DNA of 64,000 nt from Calendula officinalis. Lineage: Eukaryota > Streptophyta > Magnoliopsida > Asterales > Asteraceae. This document shows, one piece after another, positions 47,059 to 59,933 of the stretch. The stretch's first letter is position 1. The number at the start of each line of letters is the position of its first letter. The stretch is from positions 5,748,446-5,812,445 of the forward strand of contig OY970829.1 of assembly GCA_963853835.1 (NCBI GenBank), read 5' to 3'. A model generated the notes under the pieces. The model was not told where the DNA came from, made no database searches, and worked only from the letters and a program-made list of their open reading frames with translations. A program made the translations under genes and the position numbers.

Positions 47059-48560
47059 TCCAACAAATGCAATGTAATGGAGGAACGCGGTCGCTGGAGT
47101 ATTCGCGACCTTTCATTACACACAGTCTTAGAAATTAGTCACATGACTGTAAGTTCAATCGTAAAATAAGACATATATAAATGCGGGATTTCTAAAAGTA
47201 GACCTAGTAAAATTTGAAATTCGCTAAAAAAAAAACTTCACTTTCAAATATTCCCAAAATAGACATTATGACTTGTGCGACATAACACAAAGTTTGACAA
47301 GTGTGACTTATCTCACAAAAATATAGTCTAGTCATATTTAAGCCGCACAAAAAATGACATGATTGTACAAAAAACATATGGGTCAAATAAAAATAGCTAT
47401 CTACCACATGGAGTCGTACATCGCACAAAAAAAACAAGGTGCACAGTTTATTTTGGGAAAATCAAGTCGAACAAGTTATTTTTGGGAAAAGAATTCTAAT
47501 TCTAGTCTGTTTTGTTAATTACTTCTACTTCGTATATAAATTATGTATGATTTGCATATTAAGAAATCTAACTTTTATTTATTATTTTAAAGTTCATCAA
47601 AGCTTTCAACAAAAATCGATCTTAGGAGGACAAGAACAATAAATGTAATTAATCATGGTTGGTAAACTATAACTATGATTTGGAGTTGTTAATAAAATAT
47701 AAGATATTGCAATTTTTTGATGTGATATCTGGAAAATTTATTAGTATTATATTTGAATATTTATCTTGTATTATATTCAATGTTGAAAGAGTTTTTGTTT
47801 ACTTAAAGTTAAATGGATGGAGAAAAGAAAGACAAAAAATGAGGCCAATAACAAAGGGACAACTGAGAAGTACACGCTTGGGTCGATTTTGTTGAATTGT
47901 CCTGAGTATTGTTTTGTCTTGTATGATATTCTTCTGTGTCCTAATATACAAATAAATATGTCTAAACTCTCAAATATGTCACCTTTAACATTTTTAACAT
48001 GATAGAACACAAATACAATTACATATAAATATTATTTGATTTCTCAACCATTCTAAATAGACGATAGAGATCGCCAAAGGTTCGAGATATGAATCGATAG
48101 TGCGAAAATCAAATAAAGATTGGTAAAAGGGCAACGGATTAGATAATACCAAAATCTAATAAAGATTGATAAAAGGGAAACTTAGTCCTCGTTTGATTTC
48201 CATTTCAAAATTTTGCCACATATTGAAAAAATAATATACCGATTAGAGCTATCTGATGAGCTTAGATAATTTTTTATGTGTCATACTTATACTTAGGAAA
48301 GTATTTTGTAGATGAACTTCTTATGTGCCTTTAAAGGAATTATTGTTAATAATAAATTGAGTTATGTTGAAGAACTGATCCTTATTCTTGATTTAAAAGG
48401 TTGCAAAACTCGAAATTAAGGAGATCCAAATCTTCAATGTTCAGTTGAAGCGCAAATCCGAATTTACTTAGGAGTCTGAAGTAGAGCTTTTCAAATTTTA
48501 CCCAACATCGTTACAAGAATTGGATTTTGCATATACAATCCTGAATTAGTGGGTGATGAT
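47059..48560. other. AT-rich intergenic stretch
   Basis: About 1.5 kb. A patch at 47270-47430 repeats TGTGCGAC/CGCACAAAA words loosely shared with 34360-34450. A segment ATAAAGATTG(A/G)TAAAAGGG occurs twice at about 48111-48180. No gene recognised. Confidence 0.45.
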
Positions 48561-48593
48561 TGTAACACCCAAAAAATTAAAAATATATATATA
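48561..48593 (-). mobile_element. LTR-end fragment
   Basis: TGTAACACCCAAAAAATTAA matches the first bases of the solo LTR at 25637 and stops at the MITE. Its other end was not found beyond 60550, so only a short remnant is supported. Confidence 0.35.
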
Positions 48594-48803
48594 CTTCCTC
48601 CGTATCAAAATAAGTGAATCACTTTCCTTTTCGGAGTGTATCAAAATAAGTGAATCACTTTAATAATTTATCTTATTTGGTAAGTTTTCATATTTAAAAT
48701 TACTTATTTACCCTTACTTATCCCTCTTTAAATATCATTAAAGGTGTGGGGCCCCATCAATTTTTGTTGTAACATCCCGATACCCGACCTAGAATATATT
48801 TTA

Positions 48804-49068
48804 CTCCCTCCGTCCCACAAAAAACTTCCCATTTGACCTTAATTTTTTGTCCCATAAAAAACTTCCCATTTCATTTAATTGATGGGCTTCACATAATAAA
48901 ATACTATTATTACTAAGGGCCCCACCACTAACTATCCACTAACCAGCTTTCTCTCTCCAAACCAATCTTATATTTTAATTAAAATTATTACCAATGACCC
49001 CACCACTAACTATCCCCTTAAAACTTGTGCCCATATCAAATGGGAAGTTTTTTGTGGGACGGAGGGAG
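48804..49068. mobile_element. Stowaway-like MITE inside the solo LTR
   Basis: Inverted ends CTCCCTCCGTCCCACAAAAA and its complement, flanked by TA at 48802-48803 and 49069-49070. 265 bp. Confidence 0.88.
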
Positions 49069-50596
49069 TATTACTTTTGGTAAGTTATATTTTATTGTTT
49101 ATTATTTTATTATTTTATATGATTTTATTTGATTTAATTGAATTAATTAGATTTTTAACCATGGGGTTAAAATTTTAGTAAAACTGAGATATTTAAATGT
49201 TAAAATGATTTTTACATATTTGGGTTCATTTCTGAACCGGGGTTCTAAAAATATATTCGTTGTTAAAATTGGAGTTAGTTAGGTCTAAATTAATTATATG
49301 CGAACCTAATAACCTGTACTGTGTTTAAATGAAAGTATCTGTGTGGGAAGGGGGGGGTGTACGTGTGATGTTTAGAGGCATGTGTCAAAATTTCTTTTTC
49401 CCCTCTTGTTTCTTTCACAATCACGACACAAACACACTTGAAGTTTTTGTTAAATTGAAGATTAAACCTTGAAGTTCTTGCATTCCTTGTGTGATTTTCG
49501 GATTATAGAAGCAATCTAAGTAAGTTTTCTTCCTTCCTAAGTTAGGGTTCATGTTCTTGAGCTTTGTTAAATTAGGGTTCTTGAGTTAAGTGGGTTTTGT
49601 GAAATTCTTGTCAAATCTTGCTTGTAATCTGGAATTGTTAGATGAATTAGGGATTATTTGAGTTCTTGCAAGTGTTACATGAATTGTTGCTAGTTATGGA
49701 CCATTTGGTGAACCTTCCATAAAAGCTTCATCAATGGTGTTCTTGGGAAAAAGATGGAGTTCTTCCCCAATTTGTTGAATTGTGAATTTTGATGTTCTTG
49801 AAGTTTTGTTAGGTAAATTATGCATGTTAGAATGATAAATGATAATGTAGAAATTGCTAGTTATCTTGTTAATGAATTGACAATTTAGTAGTAGTGTTTG
49901 GCTAGATTGGAATTTAGTCATAAACTAGCTAATTTGTAGATTGTTGACTTTGGTCAAACCTGGAAGTTGACTTTAGTCTTGTATAGCTTGCAAACTTTAA
50001 TTGTCAATTTCATGTCATTTATGTGCTAGTTGTCCAATTGGGAAGTATGATTATGTTGATTTCGGGTCTTGACCCGTTTGTTTGACAATTGGTGCAATTT
50101 GACCTAAATAAGGTCAAAGTTGGTGAAACTTGCAATTGGATGCAAGTAGTGTGTTAGTTATGTGATTTTGATAATTGATCAAGTGGACTAACTCATTGGA
50201 TAATGTTGTGTGTATCCCCGATTCATTATTCTTGTTTTTGACCCGTTTGGGCCTGAGGTGCATTTTGGTCAAAATGCATAATGAATTGACTTGATGAAGT
50301 ATTAGACTTTAGTATTGGTTATGTGTAGAAATGCAAGTAATTGGTTGTAAGTTGTTGTTGCAAGATGTGTTCTTAAGCTTATATTACTTGTTACACAATT
50401 AATGATTTCGGGTGACTAATTCGGTATTCATTTTGTACAGGAAAAGGGAAGGAGCCTCAGTGATATAAGATTACTGAGCTCGGTACTAAAAGGAAGCTAA
50501 GGTGAGTGGATTTAACCTTCTTCTTGTGTGATGTACAAAGGTTTTGGTATGGTAGACTTGTGGGAGAAAAATGCAGAATTTTGGCTGGTCAGGGGG

Positions 50597-50788
50597 AGAT
50601 AGCGGCCCTATCTCTAAGATAGCAGCGCTATCTTCGCTTCGTTTTGGAAAATTGAAAAAGCGACCCGAAATAGCGTTTGGTATTGAGATAGCAGACGCTA
50701 TCTTTTGGTGGATAGCGGTGCTATCTTCGGATAGTGGCGCTATCTCCTTGAAAGATAGCGACGCTATCTCGGATAGCGGCGCTATCTT
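50597..50788. repeat. GATAGC...GCTATC palindromic word array in the solo LTR
   Basis: Repeated inverted words with variable centres: GATAGCGGCCCTATC, GATAGCAGCGCTATC, GATAGCAGACGCTATC, GATAGCGGTGCTATC, GATAGTGGCGCTATC, GATAGCGACGCTATC and GATAGCGGCGCTATC. All are read within 200 bases. Each can pair with itself around a one- to three-base centre, and with the others. Confidence 0.9.
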
Positions 50789-50989
50789 GGCTGGTTTTGG
50801 GAAAATTCATTTTTTTTCTTGGTTTTAATAATTTTCCGGTGGTACCATTAATTATGGGATTGTTAATGGTAGTATGTGCACATGTTTTCTAGAGTTTAGC
50901 TATGAGTGGGTTTTGGCTAGGCTTCGTTACTATTGGATGGGGTGCTCGGACTCCTACGGATGTGTTCCGTCAGGGGGGACTACCGTGCC

Positions 50990-51617
50990 TAGGGGTGAAC
51001 ATGGTACGGTACCACACATATTTTCCTCCTACCGTGTACAGTACCAACTATAGTTGGTACACTAATTTGACTACCGTTACCATACCAAGTATATTTGGTA
51101 TCAATTTGTTTGGCTACCAACAATGTTGGTTGGTACAAATTGGTACTGTATACCAAGATTACAAACTAATATAAAACTAAAAAAAATATTAAATACAATA
51201 TATGTTTTATAATATGATAATTTACCATCATCCATCATTTAAAACATATTAACAAATTTTCCTAACTCAGAAACAAGATAAATAAAACGATGATTTATTA
51301 ATGCTATATAAATATTATCTATGTTAAAGAATCAATTATATATATTGTATGGTGGAGAGATTTTTAAAGATATAAATTAGACCACAATTTATGTAAGTAT
51401 ATATTGTAAAAATTAATTTATATATATGTATATATATTGGTTGGTATGGTACTACCATGATATTTAAATATTTGTACCATTACCGTACCATGAATACTCG
51501 ATTGGTACGGTACCACCAACCAAACATGTTGGCTACCAACATATTGGCTACCAGCTTTAATTGGTTCGATTGGTAGTATGTTGGTTGGTTTTTTTCAGTA
51601 CAAATTTGACACCCCTA
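50990..51617. mobile_element. Non-autonomous hAT-type element with GGTACC word array
   Basis: It starts TAGGGGTGAACATGGTACGG and ends ACACCCCTA. The left target copy is ACCGTGCC (50982-50989). The right copy is ACCGTGC plus a C that now lies beyond the retrotransposon at 59939, so the 8-bp duplication is perfect once that later insertion is subtracted. Interior words are TTGGTACC, GGTACCA, TACCAACAT and ATGTTGGT. No coding capacity. Confidence 0.87.
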
Positions 51618-51624
51618 ACCGTGC

Positions 51625-53349
51625 TGTAACACACCGATTTTTCAAAACAATTTAAACTTTTTAAATAACAGTTTAACATTTAAAAATCCACAATATCAAA
51701 AATATGGTTTAAAATAAAACATTTGAATAATTAGAGAGTGCCAAAACCGGTGTTACAAATATATATCAAAAACAATAGTCTAGAGAATCAAATGGTACAC
51801 CAAGCTAATCATCCAAATGCTATCACTACGGGCCGCCTGATCTTTAGCTCCCGAACCTGAGTACATACACATAAAAGAAAACGTAGTACGTGAGACAAAA
51901 TTGTCTTGTGAGAAATATGGGTTTTAGACCCGGTCATAATTCAATGCAACTAAATAATAACAATAAAATGATTATCAAATTGCACATAAGTCCAACAAAA
52001 TCTCGAGCTTGCCCTAAGCTCACACATACGCAACGGGTCATCCCGAAGCAACTCCCCCGATATGGGTTATCATCAAAAGATCTTTGGTAATTGGGGTTCT
52101 CCCAAACTTACCGAGATCATCACTCCCCCGTCCCGCGGGTTATCGTAATCCCCCTTTTTATCGGGTTATCATAGTCCCCCGAATTTCGGGTTATCGTTCA
52201 CTTAGATATACTACCCTTGCGCAGGGAGGTACCGCCCCAAGTAGTAATCTCTACTCCCCCACGAATGGGTTATCGTTTCCGGATAATTTGACTAACACAT
52301 AATTGGTCATCAACATGAGCCTTAGCTCCAATTCAATCATCAATTTAACAAGTCAATGTCACAAATCATTTCATGGCATATAAACATTACAATCAATTTC
52401 TTTATCAAAAACGTTTATTCAATAAACACTCTTTTAATCATTTTAGTCATTGAAATCATTTTCCTATGTACTCATAAACGATCACATGTACTCACCTTAG
52501 CAATGCTATCCAATACTTGTGTAAATCAACACAATCTTTACTTCTTAATCAAAGAAGTACTTCCAAATGTCAACTCCTTCTTGACCTATCATCAAAATCA
52601 TCACAAATCTAATCATAAACCATAACTAGCTACTAGACAATCCATCTTAACATTCCCAACCACCAAGTTCATACCACTTGGTGGAAATCTCAAACCCTAG
52701 TTCAAGATTTCTATCCATAAAACCGAAATCCAACTTGTACACATTGATTACAAGCTTACCATGAGTGTTTTACACCCATGATAGATCATCTTCCCCATAG
52801 ATGATGTGGTTGGTTCCCAAAACCACCATTAATACCCAAATAGAGCTCAAAATACCAAAGAGATGCATAAACTAACAAGGATTCTTACCTTAGATCAATA
52901 ATCTCCAAGAAATATGAAGATTTGAGCTCAAGAACAGCAACACTCGAGCACTTCTTTCAAAATAACGGCTGGTAGGGTTCTAAGCGTATAGGTGTCAAAA
53001 CCCTAGCCTCAACCCGTTTTTATACAGAGTTTCATAGTTCACGAGCGCGAACTAGTTCGCGTCGCGAACTCTGCGTGTCGTGAACACTTCGCGATCGGTA
53101 ATGGGTCGTGAACTCCGATCGTCAAAAACCCCAATTCCCTAGACGGATCGCGAACTCCACTTCGCGCCGTGAACTCCACTAGTCAGCTAGGCTGCACTTT
53201 TCGGTCTTTGTCTCGACCCGGTTTCGTCCATAACTTTCTCATACGGTGTCCAAATGACACGAAACCAATTCCTACGGTTCTGAAATGAATTATCCTTATT
53301 TATCATATTTTTGTAAAATTTATTTATTTACAAAATCTCGGTCGTTACA
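51625..53349 (-). repeat. 3' LTR of the Tekay-like element
   Basis: 1725 bp, begins TGTAACACACC and ends GGTCGTTACA on the plus strand. It contains a CCCCCG/GGGTTATC mini-repeat (52118-52270). Near its right edge it has a GCGAAC/GTTCGCG word array (53040-53180) that differs from the other LTR. Confidence 0.95.
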
Positions 53350-53361
53350 ACTATCTACCCC

Positions 53362-56211
53362 TTAAGAGGATTCCGTCCTCGGAATCGCATCATAATCAAC
53401 AATGTTCGGGTAGCGTTTCTTAATCTCATCCTTGACTTCCCAAGTCAAATTTGGCCCAAGGGAATGCTTCCACTTGACCAACACCAACTCAATTTCTTTA
53501 TTCCTTAATTTCTTTGTTTGGGCCTCCAATATGGTCTCGGGCTCTTCAATCAATCGGTTGGGAGCATCGACCCGCAAATCTTGAAGTGGGATAATATTCT
53601 CCACTTCACCCAAGAATTTCTTCAAATTACTAACATGGAAGGTGTCATGGACACCTTGCAACTCGGGTGGAAGTTCTAACTTAAATGCTTGCAAACCGAC
53701 CCGTTTCAAAATCTTAAATGGGCCAACATATCTTGGGCTCAACTTGCCCTTCTTACCAAACCTCATCACGCCTTTCCAAGGCGACGCCTTTAACATCACC
53801 ATATCACCGACATTTAAATCGTAAGGTCGCTTCTTCAAACCCGAATAACTCTTTTGGCGATCTTGTGCCACTTTCATATTCTTTTGAATTATTCCAATTT
53901 TCTCATTTGTTATTTTTACAATCTCGGGACCCGTGAGTCTCGTCTCACCCACCTCTAACCAACAAGAAGGCGTCCTACATTTTCTCCCATATAAAGCCTC
54001 AAACGGTGGCATCTTAATGGTCGAATGATAACTATTGTTATATGAAAATTCAACTAACGGTAAATGTTCATCCCATTTACCACCAAAATCCAAAACACAC
54101 GACCTCAACATATCTTCGACCGTTTGGATCGTTCTCTCACTTTGACCATCGGTTTGCGGATGGTAAGCCGTGCTCAATCTCAACTTCGTCCCCAAGTCTT
54201 CTTGGAGTGATCTCCAAAATCTCGAGGTAAACCTTGCATCCCGATCGGACACAATTGACAATGGTACCCCGTGCAAACGAACAACTTCATCAACATACAA
54301 TTTTGCTAATTTCTCAAGTGGCATGGTCTCCCTAATAGCTAAGAATAACGCACTTTTCGTTAACCTATCAACAATCACCCATATGGCGTCATGATTCCTA
54401 CTCGTCTTTGGGAGACCAACAATGAAATCCATTGTGATGTCATTCCATTTCCCGGCCGGCACTTGTAATGATTGTGCAACACCATAAGGAACTTGGTGCT
54501 CGGCTTTCACTTGTGCACACGTGGCACATTTTGATATGAACTTTGCTACACTCGACTTCATCCCGGGCCACCAATAAATTTTTTTCAAGTCTTGATAAGT
54601 TTTTGTACTTCCGGGATGAATCGAATACTTAGACTTGTGAGCATCATTCAACAACACTTTTCGGTTTCCACCGAATTTCGGGACCCAAATTCGACCATTC
54701 ACGGTTTTCAACCCTTGACCATTTTCCTCAAACACTTGGTTCTTTCCCAATCTCTCTTGTCTATACTCGTCTTTTCCCATCACTTCCATTTGTGCGGTCT
54801 TTATACTTTCAATGAAGCTAGATGCTACATCAATCCGCATTAATTTAGCCTTAACCGGTTTTTCATAAACTTTTCTACTCAAGGCGTCGGCTACCACATT
54901 GGCCTTCCCCTCGTGATAGACGATTTCACAATCATAGTCACTAATCAATTCAATCCACCTTCTTTGCCTCATATTCAAGTCTTTTTGTGTAAACACATAC
55001 TTGAGACTTTTGTGATCCGTGTACAAGATACACCTTGTACCATACAAGTAATGCCTCCAAATCTTTAAGGCAAAAATAATCGCCGCCAACTCCAAATCAT
55101 GTGTTGTATACCTTTCTTCCGAATTCTTTAATTGTCTTGAAGCATAAGCTATCACCTTTCCCCTTTGCATCAAAACGCAACCGAGACCTTTATTCGAGGC
55201 GTCACTATACACCATGAAGTCTTCCATACCATCGGGTAGAGTGAGGATCGGTGCATTGAACAACCTCTCTTTCAACAAGGCAAAAGCGTCCTCTTGCCTT
55301 TTCCCCCAATCAAATTTCACGCCTTTTCTCGTTAGTCTAGTGAGTGGGACCGCCACTCGGGAAAAATCTTCAATAAACCTTCGGTAGTAACCGGATAACC
55401 CAAGAAAACTCCTAACTTCGGTCGGGGTCTTCGGTGCTTCCCAATTCTTCACCGCCTCGATCTTAGACGGGTCAACTTTTATCCCGCTTCGAGATACCAC
55501 ATGACCTAAGAATTGAACTTCCCGCAACCAAAATTCACACTTTGAGAATTTAGCATACAATTTTTCTTGTTTCAAGACTTCCAAAGTTTGCCTCAAATGT
55601 TCTTCATGTTCTTCTTCGGTTTTGGAGAAAATAAGAATATCATCGATGAATACGATGAGGAATTTATCGAGGAATGGTTTACAAACCCTATTCATGAGGT
55701 CCATAAAAATTGCCGGGGCATTCGTCAAACCGAATGGCATAACTAAAAATTCATAATGACCATAACGGGTCCTAAAGGCCGTCTTCTCGGTATCACCTTC
55801 TTTGACACGAACTTGATGGTAGCCCGATCTCAAATCGATCTTGGAGAAATAATCGGCTCCTTGAAGTTGATCAAATAAATCATCTATCCTTGGCAAAGGA
55901 TATCGGTTCTTAATCGTCATCTTGTTTAGTTCTCGGTAATCGATACACATTCTCATCGAACCATCCTTCTTCTTCACAAATAAAACCGGTGCACCCCATG
56001 GTGACGAACTAGGACGGATAAAACCCTTATCGAGCAAATCTTGAAGTTGAGCCATCAACTCTCTCATTTCGGTGGGAGCTAGACGATACGGGGCTCGGGC
56101 AATTGGCGTCGCCCCCGGGACTAAATCAATACGAAACTCGACTTGTCTCTCCGGTGGCAAACCGGGCAAGTCATCGGGAAAAACCTCGGGAAAATCCCGA
56201 ATAAACTTCAC
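53362..56211 (-). CDS. Retrotransposon reverse transcriptase, RNase H, integrase and chromodomain-like tail
   Basis: Open for about 949 codons without interruption. In order: the reverse transcriptase with the [10 protein letters not shown] block and the catalytic FIDDILIFS box; RNase H with [11 protein letters not shown] and the second acid in the [15 protein letters not shown] segment; the integrase with its HHCC zinc motif (HPGSTKTY ... [11 protein letters not shown]) and D, D, E residues in [19 protein letters not shown] and [11 protein letters not shown]; then a GPFKILKR block and a chromodomain-like end (LVKWKHS ... TWE). It has no true ATG at its upstream end: the first codon after the TGA region is read from the same frame as the protease. 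This part would be made as a polyprotein with gag and protease. Confidence 0.93.
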   Translation of the reverse strand: MKFIRDFPEVFPDDLPGLPPERQVEFRIDLVPGATPIARAPYRLAPTEMRELMAQLQDLLDKGFIRPSSSPWGAPVLFVKKKDGSMRMCIDYRELNKMTIKNRYPLPRIDDLFDQLQGADYFSKIDLRSGYHQVRVKEGDTEKTAFRTRYGHYEFLVMPFGLTNAPAIFMDLMNRVCKPFLDKFLIVFIDDILIFSKTEEEHEEHLRQTLEVLKQEKLYAKFSKCEFWLREVQFLGHVVSRSGIKVDPSKIEAVKNWEAPKTPTEVRSFLGLSGYYRRFIEDFSRVAVPLTRLTRKGVKFDWGKRQEDAFALLKERLFNAPILTLPDGMEDFMVYSDASNKGLGCVLMQRGKVIAYASRQLKNSEERYTTHDLELAAIIFALKIWRHYLYGTRCILYTDHKSLKYVFTQKDLNMRQRRWIELISDYDCEIVYHEGKANVVADALSRKVYEKPVKAKLMRIDVASSFIESIKTAQMEVMGKDEYRQERLGKNQVFEENGQGLKTVNGRIWVPKFGGNRKVLLNDAHKSKYSIHPGSTKTYQDLKKIYWWPGMKSSVAKFISKCATCAQVKAEHQVPYGVAQSLQVPAGKWNDITMDFIVGLPKTSRNHDAIWVIVDRLTKSALFLAIRETMPLEKLAKLYVDEVVRLHGVPLSIVSDRDARFTSRFWRSLQEDLGTKLRLSTAYHPQTDGQSERTIQTVEDMLRSCVLDFGGKWDEHLPLVEFSYNNSYHSTIKMPPFEALYGRKCRTPSCWLEVGETRLTGPEIVKITNEKIGIIQKNMKVAQDRQKSYSGLKKRPYDLNVGDMVMLKASPWKGVMRFGKKGKLSPRYVGPFKILKRVGLQAFKLELPPELQGVHDTFHVSNLKKFLGEVENIIPLQDLRVDAPNRLIEEPETILEAQTKKLRNKEIELVLVKWKHSLGPNLTWEVKDEIKKRYPNIVDYDAIPRTESS

Positions 56212-56238
56212 ATTCTCGACCGTCTTCTTTTCTTTTCT

Positions 56239-56840
56239 TCAATCTAGGACATAGGCTATAAATGATGCACAACCTTTCGCTAAACATTTTCTTGCCTTAA
56301 TTGCGGTTAACAAGTTTGGCATACGATGTCTCTTTTCCCCATAGATGTACACCTTTTCATTTTCGGGAGATCTAATCGACACCAATTTTCTTCCACATAG
56401 AATCTTGGCTTGGTGGATTCCCAACCAATCCATCCCAATAATTACGTCAAAAGCCTTAATTCCCATAGGCATCAAATCAACCTTAAACTTCTTGTTATCG
56501 ATTTCTAACTCACAATTTCTATAGACATGTTGAACCATAGAGGTTTTCCCATCGGCTACTTCTATTTCATACAATTCATCAAGTAACTCTAGCGGAACCT
56601 TAAACTTAGCACCAAATTCATGAGACACGAAAGAATAAGTAGAACCCGAATCAATCAATACATAAGTGGGTATGGAGTTTATGAATAAGGTACCTGAGAC
56701 GACATCATGTGTCTCCTTGGCTTCTTCACGTGTGAGTTGGAAGGCACGGCCTTTGACTTTCATCGGCTCCGGTTTCTTGTGGGCGGTTGACACCAACGTT
56801 TCGGTTCCTTTCTTCGGGCAAACATTGCTATAATGCCCCT
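56239..56840 (-). pseudogene. Retrotransposon protease region, ending at a stop codon
   Basis: Aspartic protease with the active-site motif LIDSGSTYSF and the later IIGMDWL block. It shares its frame with the reverse transcriptase region, from which one TGA (56239-56241) separates it, so a single point change appears to split the original open frame. Upstream the same frame contains the gag zinc knuckles. Confidence 0.88.
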
Positions 56841-58016
56841 TCTCATGACACGAGTAACATTCAATTTCATATAGGCTCTTGGCCTTACAATCTCTAGCCT
56901 TGTGGCCAAACCTCCCACATTTGAAACAACTTCCCGACTCAAGTTTGCATTCTCCTTGGTGAGTCTTGCCACACTTTCCACATTTTGCAAAGCCGCCACC
57001 ACTCCCTTGCTTTGACCCGCTTGGGTAAATCTTCCTTTCTTTGATGGGCCCGAATAAGCCTCAAACTTTCTCTTCTCATTGCCTACCGACCTCTCTTGAA
57101 CTCTTCTCTTGCTAACCTTCTCAACACTTCGGGCGACATTAATCGCCTCATCAAGGGTAGTCGCCCTTTTCACCTCTAGCTCATACTCCCATGGCAACCC
57201 ATTAGCAAACCGAACCACACGACTTCGTTCGGTTGGGTAGGTACTTGACACAAACGGGAGATATCCCGTGAACTTCTTGGTATACTCATCCAAGGTCAAA
57301 TTGCCTTTCTTGAAGTGCAAGAACTCTTCCAACAACTCCTCCAACTCCCTTTCGGGACAATACTTCTCCTTGAGTCTTCTAGTGAACTCATCACACGACA
57401 TCTTGTAAATGGCTTTCTTTCCCAAAGTTTCATACACGGTGTCCCACCATGTAAGAGCATCATCTTTGAACAAACGTGAGGCATAAGTCACCATGTCTTC
57501 CTCTTTGCACTTGCTACTCTCAAGCACACGTTCCGTTTCTCGAATCCATTGAACCGTCACTTTCGGTTCCGTACTCCCGAGATAGAAGTCGGGTCGACAT
57601 GCAAGGAATGTTTTGTAAGAACATCCTTCACGATCAATCTTTCTCTCTTCGCCACTTTCCCCATTGGAGGACTTCTCGGTCGGGTTGGTGTTTCCTGTTG
57701 ACTTGGTCTTAGTGAGTTGAGGGGAATCTTCACCTTCCTCCCTCTCCTCCTCAAAAAGTCGTTCCTCTTCCTCCCGTTCCTCATCATCACCTCCTAAGTT
57801 CAACCGATCATTTATGATCCGGTTAACATCTTGTTGCATCACATTTCGCATGTTAGTGAACATGGATTGAATGGCCTCCATTGTTATCGGAGTATGATTA
57901 TTCCCGATACCCGAATTGGCCAATCCATTCCCATCTGGATTCACATTTGAAGCTTGTTCTCCATCCACTAATCGACCACTTCTCGTTCTAGCCATCTTAC
58001 TATAACAAGATGTCAA
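56760..58016 (-). pseudogene. Retrotransposon gag with a frameshift before the zinc knuckles
   Basis: The main reading frame is 418 codons. The better start is the MARTRSGR Met at 57995. A retrotransposon gag domain is seen around WIRETERVLESS and DDALTWWDTVYE. The expected CCHC zinc knuckles (C-x2-C-x4-H-x4-C) are not in this frame. They are found in the protease frame at about 56840-57000, so a frameshift lies near 57000-57060. The last 100 codons of the present frame are therefore missense. Confidence 0.88.
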
Positions 58017-58203
58017 CCCAATTAGAATCCAATAAGTTGACTAAAAAGTCAAAATTAAACATAAGAATAGCTCGATTTAAAACAATTCCCTCAATGGTCA
58101 ACCCTAGTTCTTAAAGGTCAACCTAACTTCCTATAGAACATAATGTCCCAAAAGCAAAGTCTAAGTCTAGGGTGGGTAACCAACCTAATTCACTTAGATC
58201 AAT

Positions 58204-58215
58204 GATCTGATACCA
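58204..58215 (-). other. Primer binding site
   Basis: TGGTATCAGATC on the minus strand starts three bases after the 5' LTR. It matches the 3' end of initiator tRNA-Met (TGGTATCAGAGC) in 11 of 12 positions. Confidence 0.88.
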
Positions 58216-58218
58216 AGT

Positions 58219-59933
58219 TGTAACACACCGATTTTTCAAAACAATTTAAACTTTTTAAATAACAGTTTAACATTTAAAAATCCACAATATCCAAAATATG
58301 GTTTAAAATAAAACATTTGAATAATTAGAGAGTGCCAAAACCGGTGTTACAAATATATATAAAAAACAATAGTATAGGGAATCAAATGGTACACCGAGCT
58401 AATCATCCAAATGCTATCACTACGGGCCGCCTAATCTTGAGCTCCCGAACCTGAGTACATAGACATAAAAGAAAACGTAGTACGTGAGACAAAATTGTCT
58501 CGTGAGAAACATGGGTTTTAGACCCGGTCATAATTCAATGCAACTAAATAATAACAATAAAATGATTATCAAATTGCACATAAGTCCAACAAAATATCGA
58601 GCTTGCCCTAAGCTCACACATACGCAACGGGTCATCCCGAAGCAACTCCCCCGATATGGGTTATCATCAAAAGATCTTTGGTAATTGGGGTTCTCCCAAA
58701 CTTACCGAGATCATCACTCCCCCGTCCCGCGGGTTATCGTAATCCCCCTTTTTATCGGGTTATCATAGTCCCCCGAATTTCAGGTTATCGTTCACTTAGA
58801 TATACTACCCTTGCGCAGGGAGGTACCGCCCCAAGTAGTAATCTCTACTCCCCCACGAATGGGTTATCGTTTCCGGATAATTTGACTAACACATAATTGG
58901 TCATCAACATGAGCCTTAGCTCCAATTCAATCATCAATTTAACAAGTCAATGTCACAAATCATTTCATGGCATATAAACATTACAATCAATTTCTTTATA
59001 AAAAACGTTTATTCAATAAAGACTCTTTTAATCATTTTAGTCATTGAAATAATTTTCCTATGTACTCATAAAAGATCACATGTACTCACCTTAGCAATGC
59101 TATCCAATACTTGTGTAAATCAACACAATCTTTACTTCTTAATCAAAGAAGTACTTCCAATCTCAACTCCTTCTTGACCTATCATCAAAATCATCACAAA
59201 TCTAATCATAAACCATAACTAGCTACTAGACAATCCATCTTAACATTCCCAACCACCAAGTTCATACCACTTGGTGGAAATCTCAAACCCTAGTTCAAGA
59301 TTTCTATCCATAAAACCGAAATCCAACTTGTACACGTTGATTACAAGCTTACCATGAGTGTTTTACACCCATGATAGATCATCTTCCCCATAGATGATGT
59401 GGTTGGTTCCCAAAACCACCATTAATACCCAAATAGAGCTCAAAATACCAAAGAGATGCATAAACTAACAAGGATTCTTACCTTAGATCAATAATCTCCA
59501 AGAAATATGAAGATTTGAGCTCAAGAACAGCAACACTCGAGCACTTCTTTCAAAATAACGGCTGGTAGGGTTCTAGGGGTGTAGGTGTCAAAACCCTAGC
59601 CTCAACCCGTTTTTATACAGAGTTTCATAGTTCACGATCGCGAACTCTGCTTGTCGTGAACACTTCGCGATCGGTAATGGGTCGTGAACTCCGATCGTCA
59701 AAAACCCCAATTCCCTGGACGGAGTTCGCGATCGCGAACTCCACTTCGCGCCGTGAACTCCACTAGTCAGCTAGGCTGCACTTTTCGGTCTTTGTCTCGA
59801 CCCGGTTTCGTCCATAACTTTCTCATACGGTGTCCAAATGACACGAAACCAATTCCTACGGTTCTGAAATGAATTATCCTTATTTATCATATTTTTGTAC
59901 AATTTATTGATTTACAAAATCTCGGTCGTTACA
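58219..59933 (-). repeat. 5' LTR of the Tekay-like element
   Basis: 1715 bp, nearly identical to the other LTR apart from scattered substitutions and indels within the palindromic GCGAAC array. On the minus strand a TATA-like TATAAAAACGGG lies downstream of that array (about 59606-59617). The 22-base perfect palindrome at 59721-59742 (GGAGTTCGCGA and its mirror) is intact here but halved in the 3' LTR. Confidence 0.95.

Larger units (their letters stand above)
51625..59933 (-). mobile_element. Full-length Ty3/gypsy LTR retrotransposon, Tekay-like chromovirus
   Basis: It is flanked by a perfect 5-bp target duplication CGTGC (51620-51624 and 59934-59938). Two LTRs of about 1.72 kb surround gag, protease, reverse transcriptase, RNase H, integrase and a chromodomain-like C-terminus, all on the minus strand. 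The primer site TGGTATCAGATC (58204-58215) fits initiator methionine tRNA. A purine tract AAGGGGTAGATAG (53351-53363) precedes the 3' LTR. The order and the C-terminal segment place it in the Tekay (Del) group of chromoviruses. The LTRs are very similar, so it is fairly young. A frameshift in gag and one stop codon before the reverse transcriptase suggest it is no longer autonomous as read. Confidence 0.95.

Noticed and set aside
51890..59177. Matching small frames in both LTRs of the Tekay-like element
   Set aside because: Their duplication follows from the LTRs being copies of one another. No protein resemblance.
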